Positions 5,506 to 9,915 of a stretch of DNA of 9,915 nt are shown in pieces (positions within the stretch are counted from its first letter, which is position 1; the number at the start of each line of letters is the position of its first letter). Below the pieces are notes generated by a model, which saw only the letters and a list, made by a program, of their open reading frames with translations, did no database searches and was not told the origin of the DNA. Source of the stretch: Limisphaerales bacterium (lineage in GTDB: Bacteria; Verrucomicrobiota; Verrucomicrobiia; Limisphaerales; UBA11358). Position numbers and translations under genes: made by a program. The DNA lies in the NCBI GenBank assembly GCA_003455565.1, contig DMQW01000316.1:1-9915 (forward strand), given 5' to 3'.

Positions 5506-6273
5506 ATGAAAACAACTCCCCAGACTCAAGCCCTCCTCAGTTCAACCATTCGCCGCCCTCTCGGTTCCTTGGCGCTATTTTCTGCCGCGCTGTTTTCTGC
5601 CGCCTCCCTTCACGCAGACGTTCTCGCCGCCTATGACATGCAAACCGCTGGTGCGCGGACGAACGCATCTTCTGTGCTTAGTGGCGTCACGGCGACAAGT
5701 CTCACTGGAAATAATTTGGCCTCTGGCAGCCCCGGCTCTGCCACATTCTCGGCTGCGCCTAGTGACTTCTATACAACATGGGCTTTTATTGGCGCTGGTG
5801 GCAGCACGGCCGCAAATGTGATTTCGTCAGGTGACTACTTCAGACTGACCTTGACTCCGACTGCGGGGAATTCGATTACACTCAGCAGTCTCTCCTTTGA
5901 TATCTTTGCCGCCACCGCCGGACCGAGTGCGCGCCAGCTTTATCTTTTCTCGGACAAGACTGGATTTGCGGGTGGTTCTGAGCTGTTTACGGGGTCAACC
6001 GTGTCCGGTTCACCTCTTATTCCATATAATACGGCCGCTGCCGGCCAAAATTATTCCGTTGATCTGTCGGGTTATGGTGCCTTGGCCAATATCACTGATT
6101 CGGTCACCTTCCGCTTCTATACGCAAACTCCAACCGCATCTCAGTCGCTGGCCCTTGACGACATCACCATCAACGGCATCGTCGCCACAGTCACAGAGCC
6201 TTCCGCTTTCGCTTTGCTCGGCCTGAGTGGTCTTGCCTTACTGGCGGTCAGTCGCCGTCGCTGTCAGGTGTGA
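5506..6273 (+). CDS. PEP-CTERM sorting domain protein (exosortase substrate)
   Basis: This 255-residue exported protein has a Sec signal peptide (RRPLGS then a hydrophobic stretch at about 19-35, likely cut after LHA at 37). Its small extracellular domain begins DVLAAYDMQTAGA and is rich in Ser, Thr, Ala and Gly. It is of the type that starts with an AYD-M segment and contains LDDITING near its end, seen in many verrucomicrobial PEP-CTERM proteins. The C-terminus is a sorting signal: TEPS (230-233), a hydrophobic helix (about 234-249) and RRR (250-252). A family exosortase (XrtA/EpsH type), encoded elsewhere, would process it near the motif, and the protein probably ends in extracellular matrix. 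TEPS replaces the usual PEPS. I prefer ATG 5506 (MKTTPQ), with ATG 5500 close behind; a GTG at 5449 would extend it by 19 residues. A 15-bp tandem duplication encodes ALFSA twice within the signal peptide. Confidence 0.85.
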   Translation: MKTTPQTQALLSSTIRRPLGSLALFSAALFSAASLHADVLAAYDMQTAGARTNASSVLSGVTATSLTGNNLASGSPGSATFSAAPSDFYTTWAFIGAGGSTAANVISSGDYFRLTLTPTAGNSITLSSLSFDIFAATAGPSARQLYLFSDKTGFAGGSELFTGSTVSGSPLIPYNTAAAGQNYSVDLSGYGALANITDSVTFRFYTQTPTASQSLALDDITINGIVATVTEPSAFALLGLSGLALLAVSRRRCQV

Positions 6274-6346
6274 TCTGATTCGCGAGATCCGTGGCCACGA
6301 ATCTTTAAGATTTCCAACCCCTAAGCCTGCAAATTTTAATATCCAG

Positions 6347-9267
6347 ATGAAAACAAACATTCGAAGCAGAGCCCTCTTTCCCGGCGCAGCCCTTCTCGGG
6401 ATGATTCTGTTCGCCGGTGCCACTGCGCCTGCGGCGATCTTTACCCAGACGGTTAACGAGAGCGGCAGCGGTGACTGGACGCAGTCAATCTGGGGCAGCC
6501 CCACGTCCGTAGCCACCGCCGGCAACAGCTACCTTGTGCCCGCGACATTTTTTTGCGGACGCTGAACACCGCCAGCGCCCAGACTTTTGCCGGCGACAGC
6601 CTGATCATTACCAATGGTGGCGCCTTGTATTTAAAGCACGCCGGCGTGGTGGCGACCGCAAACGTGGTGTTGAGTGGGGGGCAAATCATCGAACACGGCG
6701 GCGGCACCGGCTCTACCACTACGCCGCTGGGAGGAACGCTTCAGGTGCTAACCGATACTACAGCACAATATGTAATAGGCTCAGATCAAGGATCGGGCAA
6801 TCACGACATCTGGTTGCAATCCACCTTGAGTGGCAGCGGCAATTTAATCGTGAACATGCTTGCCAACCTTCCAAATACATTGGCTCTTTACGGCACCAAC
6901 TCGGCTTACTCTGGCAACTGGACGAATAATAATGGAACTATCGAAATGAGGAGCGGCAGCGTAAACGCGCTCGGTTCCGGCTCGGTGACAATGACCACCG
7001 CGAATAGCACTTTTTTGAGTTTCAACTCAACGAATAATCTGGTGATCAATAATCCAATATACGGTAATGGCAACGTCATTAAGTTGAACACCAACACGGT
7101 CACCTTAAACACCAACAATACCTATACCGGAGCGACTACAATTTCCAATGGCGTGCTCAAAATTGGCGCCAATTCCTCAATTACAGATTCCTCCGTGATC
7201 TCTCTTGTAGGCGGGATCGGGACTCTGGATGTAAGCGCGGTGGGTGGATTGGTGATGAACAGCGCCGCAAGCCAAGGTATGAACTGCAATGGCACGGTGA
7301 TCGGAAATCTGACGGTTTCAGCGGGCAACACGCTTAAGTTCAATTTAACTCCAACCACGAACGACATCTTGAACGTCACGGGGTCGCTGACACTCAATGG
7401 AAGTCCGTCCCTTAACCTCACATTGTCTGGCTTCAAGCCCAGCGGCACTTACCGGCTGATTAATTATTCCGGCACCATCCCGGGCGGCGGTGCTTTTACC
7501 CTGGTTCCACCGGCCGGCAGCAGCGAGACATTCGGGTTGGATACCTCCACGCCGGGACAGGTTAATTTGGTTGTTGCCGGGGCGGTGAACAATTTGATCT
7601 GGGTTGGCGATGGCTCGCAAAACAACTGGGATACGACCACCGCGAATTGGACCGGAGGGACCAACATTTTCCCAACGGGCGACAATGTGACTTTCAACGA
7701 CACCGGTTCGTCCGTGCCGAACATCAATTTTGTCGTGTCCGTTGCGCCGAGTTCAATAACGGTGAGCAATACGACCCGGCAATACATTTTCGGGGTTGTC
7801 GCGGCGGGCACCCCGCCTGGAATCGTCACCTCCGGCGGCCTCACCAAACTGGGAACCAACGAACTGGATTTTGTCACCTCCGGCAACAACATCAGCGGGC
7901 CGATCAACATTCAATCCGGGATCCTCTCCATTGGCACCGGCGGCAGCACTGGCAGTCTGGGAACCGGCTCGATTACGAATAACGGAATTTTGCAGGTGAA
8001 CATGGGCGGTGGCGCGGTGGCATTCAATTCGGTGATTAGCGGATCAGGCTCGCTTCAAGTCACTGGAGGTGGCGCGACGGTATCTATTGGCGGGAATGGG
8101 CATAATTCCTATACCGGCCTGACAACCATCGGCGATGGATGCCAGCTCAATATTGCGACCAGTAATGCTTTGGGCTCCACCAGCAGCGGAACAATAGTTC
8201 TGGCCAACGGAAGACTTGGAGTTGCTTCATCAGTGGGTTCCATGACGGTTTCGGAGCCAGTGGTGATCAACGGCACGGGTATAGCCGGGGCACCCGGCGC
8301 TCTTTACGTGAACACATCGGGCAACAACGTCACCTGGGCCGGCCCAATCACGATTGCGAGCGCTTCACAGATTCGGGTGGTTAATCCCAACGCCCGCATG
8401 AATTTTTCCGGCACGGTTCTTGGAACCAACGTGGCTCTGGAATGCACGGCGGGAAATACCGCCAGAGATGCCACCTCGGTAATAACTTTCTCAAACACTC
8501 TTTCGCTTGGCAATGGAGGATCATTGACTGCGGATGGCTTGGCCGTGGTTGTCCTTGCAGGCAGCACCAATGTTTGGGGCGGCGGCACAACCGTCGCCAA
8601 CGGCACATTGCTGGTGAACGGCAAGCTTGACGGAGGCGCGGTGACAGTCAACAGCCCCGGCACACTTGGCGGTTCGGGAACCATTCTGGGTTCTGTGGCA
8701 GTGAGCGGCGGCAGCCTAGCGCCGGGCAATTCTGGCATCGGCACCCTGACCATCAGCAACAGCGTCACCCTTGACGGCACGAGCACGAATGTGATGGAAC
8801 TCAACCGCACCAATGCACAAAACGCCGACTTGCTGGCGGCTTCTTCCATGACGTTCGACGGCACCCTGACGGTGGTGAACATCGGGCCGGCTTTGCAGGG
8901 AGGCAATACGTTCCAGTTGTTCAGTGGTGCGATCAGTGGCACGTTTGCGGTGACGAATCTGCCAGCGTTGTCCTCGACAAATTTGTATTGGGACACCTCG
9001 CTGCTCAACAGCGGCATCATCAAGGTCGGCTCCATCGTGGCACCCACGCCAATCATCACGCCCCCGGCTGTCAGCGGAACCAATTTTATTCTGCAAGTGG
9101 CTTCATCGCAGGCTGGATTTAATTATGTATTGCAGGCGACTCCCGCACTCGCGCCGGCCACTTGGACGGGCGTCCAGACCAACGCCGGAACGGGTGGGAC
9201 GCTGAATTTCACGATCCCGATTGCGCCCGGCAATCCGCAGCAGTTCTTTCGCATTCAAGTCCAATAG
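6347..9267 (+). CDS. Autotransporter-associated beta-strand (PATR) repeat surface protein, frameshifted in a T-run
   Basis: This is one gene read in two frames. ATG 6347 opens a signal peptide (MKTNIRSRALFPGAALLGMI and on, cut likely after PAA at 30), but that frame ends at 6563-6565. The rest, from TTG 6553, is open for about 904 residues. Adding one T to the seven at 6548-6554 yields YLVPATFFLRTLNTASAQTF in one frame, the usual N-terminal pattern of such proteins, and a product of about 973 residues. PATR-like repeats (form: N-x-Y-x-G-x-T-x-I-x-x-G-x-L-x-I) occur near residues 166-216, 243-282, 497-535, 565-615 and 728-808. A WDTTTANW segment starts near 425. Residues about 902-973 form a C-terminal module ending PQQFFRIQVQ. 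No outer-membrane beta-barrel follows, so it is not a classical autotransporter. Composition is Asn/Thr/Gly/Ser-rich, as expected for an extracellular beta-solenoid. It starts 73 bp after the PEP-CTERM gene, in a gap with a small palindrome (6300-6312), so the two may be co-transcribed. Confidence 0.82.
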
Positions 9268-9295
9268 CATTATGTAAATTGTTCGACAATTCGGT

Positions 9296-9330
9296 AACCC
9301 CGGTTGCCTGAGAAGCAACCGGGGTTTTTT
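9296..9330 (+). terminator. Intrinsic (Rho-independent) terminator
   Basis: AACCCCGGTTGC (9296-9307) pairs perfectly with GCAACCGGGGTT (9315-9326) across a 7-nt loop, and six T (9325-9330) follow. It lies 28 bp after the PATR stop codon, ends that transcript, and separates it from the GH26 gene. Confidence 0.93.
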
Positions 9331-9361
9331 GTAAGCTGCCGGGAGTCCGGCGTCCGTCCGT

Positions 9362-9892
9362 ATGAAAAAAAAATTAATCGTCGTGTTCTGTTGTGCGGCA
9401 TGGTTGCAGTTATTCAGCACCAATGCCGTTGCCCAGCCATCGGTTTATTCGGGCGCGTTCACTTTCGGCGCAGGCGACTTAAGCACGCAGGCCAAGCAGC
9501 AGACGGTGACCAACTTTGTCAGCGATGCGCAAAAGGACGTTTCCATCATCAATTTTTTCATCAGTTGGGCGACCGGTTCGTCCACCAACGCCACCACGTC
9601 CTTTCCGACAACCGGAATGGACTATATCCGCAGTCACGGTTCAATTCCGCTATTCACCTGGGAGCCTTGGAACACCGGCTTGGGAACTACTCAATCCTTC
9701 ACTTTGGCGAACATCACGAATGGAATCTACGACTCCTACATTACCACCTGGGCCGTTGCGGCAAAAAACTGGGGGCATCCGTTTTTCCTCCGGCTCGCCC
9801 ATGAGATGAATGGCAATTGGTATCCGTGGTGTGCCGGTGTCAACGGCAACACATCGGGTCAATATGTGCAGATGTGGCGATATGGCCGGTAA
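9362..9892 (+). CDS. GH26 beta-mannanase-like glycoside hydrolase, truncated at the contig end
   Basis: The 176-residue product starts with a Sec signal peptide (MKKKLIVVFCCAAWLQLFS then TNAVA, cut likely after Ala24). It continues as the first half of a GH26 TIM barrel: YSGAFTFGAG, INFFISWATG, SIPLFTWEPW, and RLAHEMNGNWYPW, whose Glu148 is the expected acid/base catalyst. GH26 enzymes mostly hydrolyse beta-1,4-mannan, with some acting on other beta-glycans. GH26 catalytic domains need roughly 300 residues, and the second half with the nucleophile Glu is absent. Similarity runs up to QYVQMWRY, then the frame reads GR and stops, where homologs continue with a conserved helix. The last 25 bp may come from an insertion, a rearrangement or a bad contig end. 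A short palindrome (GCCGG-GAGT-CCGGC, 9338-9351) sits just before the start, which has only 31 bp between it and the upstream terminator; no promoter is obvious there. Confidence 0.75.
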   Translation: MKKKLIVVFCCAAWLQLFSTNAVAQPSVYSGAFTFGAGDLSTQAKQQTVTNFVSDAQKDVSIINFFISWATGSSTNATTSFPTTGMDYIRSHGSIPLFTWEPWNTGLGTTQSFTLANITNGIYDSYITTWAVAAKNWGHPFFLRLAHEMNGNWYPWCAGVNGNTSGQYVQMWRYGR

Positions 9893-9915
9893 GGAGTCCA
9901 GCAAACGGCTTCGCG

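Noticed and set aside
8304..9083. Minus-strand open frame of about 260 codons
   Set aside because: It is antisense to the PATR-repeat protein, and its Val/Pro/Leu-rich product mirrors the Asn/Gly/Thr codons of that gene.

Overview
The window looks like a chromosomal contig end from a Verrucomicrobiota bacterium (Pedosphaera/Limisphaerales-like), from sequence character alone; no phylogenetic marker is present. The clues are a pseudopilin with the GFTLIELLVVIAIIAILAAM leader, a PEP-CTERM exosortase substrate, a long protein with autotransporter-associated beta-strand (PATR) repeats, Asn/Thr/Gly-rich secreted proteins ending in PQ-F-F/Y-R, and many short palindromic intergenic repeats.

Layout. 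Bases 1-3055 hold housekeeping-type genes: exodeoxyribonuclease III (42-794, +), a B12-binding radical SAM enzyme of the DUF4070 type (1035-2507, +) and, convergent with it, a small hemerythrin-like protein (2612-3055, -). REPIN-like paired palindromes fill the two gaps between these genes (about 807-926 and 2520-2587). A 16-bp tandem repeat lies just upstream of the radical SAM gene.

From 3108 the content changes to secreted and surface proteins. A 5'-truncated remnant of a PL9-like pectate lyase (3108-3653, -) is followed by about 550 bp without a supported gene but with several hairpins. Then come a pseudopilin (4203-5066, +), a PEP-CTERM protein (5506-6273, +), a roughly 970-residue PATR protein whose frame is broken in a run of seven T (6347-9267, +), a strong intrinsic terminator (9296-9330) and the first half of a GH26 beta-mannanase-like hydrolase (9362-9892, +), which stops abruptly about 25 bp before the window ends.

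How the genes may work together. The GH26 enzyme and the pectate lyase remnant suggest a plant-polysaccharide degrader. The pseudopilin, PEP-CTERM protein and PATR protein are probably exported surface or matrix components that depend on secretion and exosortase machinery encoded elsewhere. A 22-bp hairpin element (18/22 identical, pairing preserved) precedes both the pseudopilin and PEP-CTERM genes and may be a shared control site. No complete new system is demonstrated. The best leads are this element, the shared C-terminal module of two unrelated secreted proteins, the T-run frameshift and the REPIN family.
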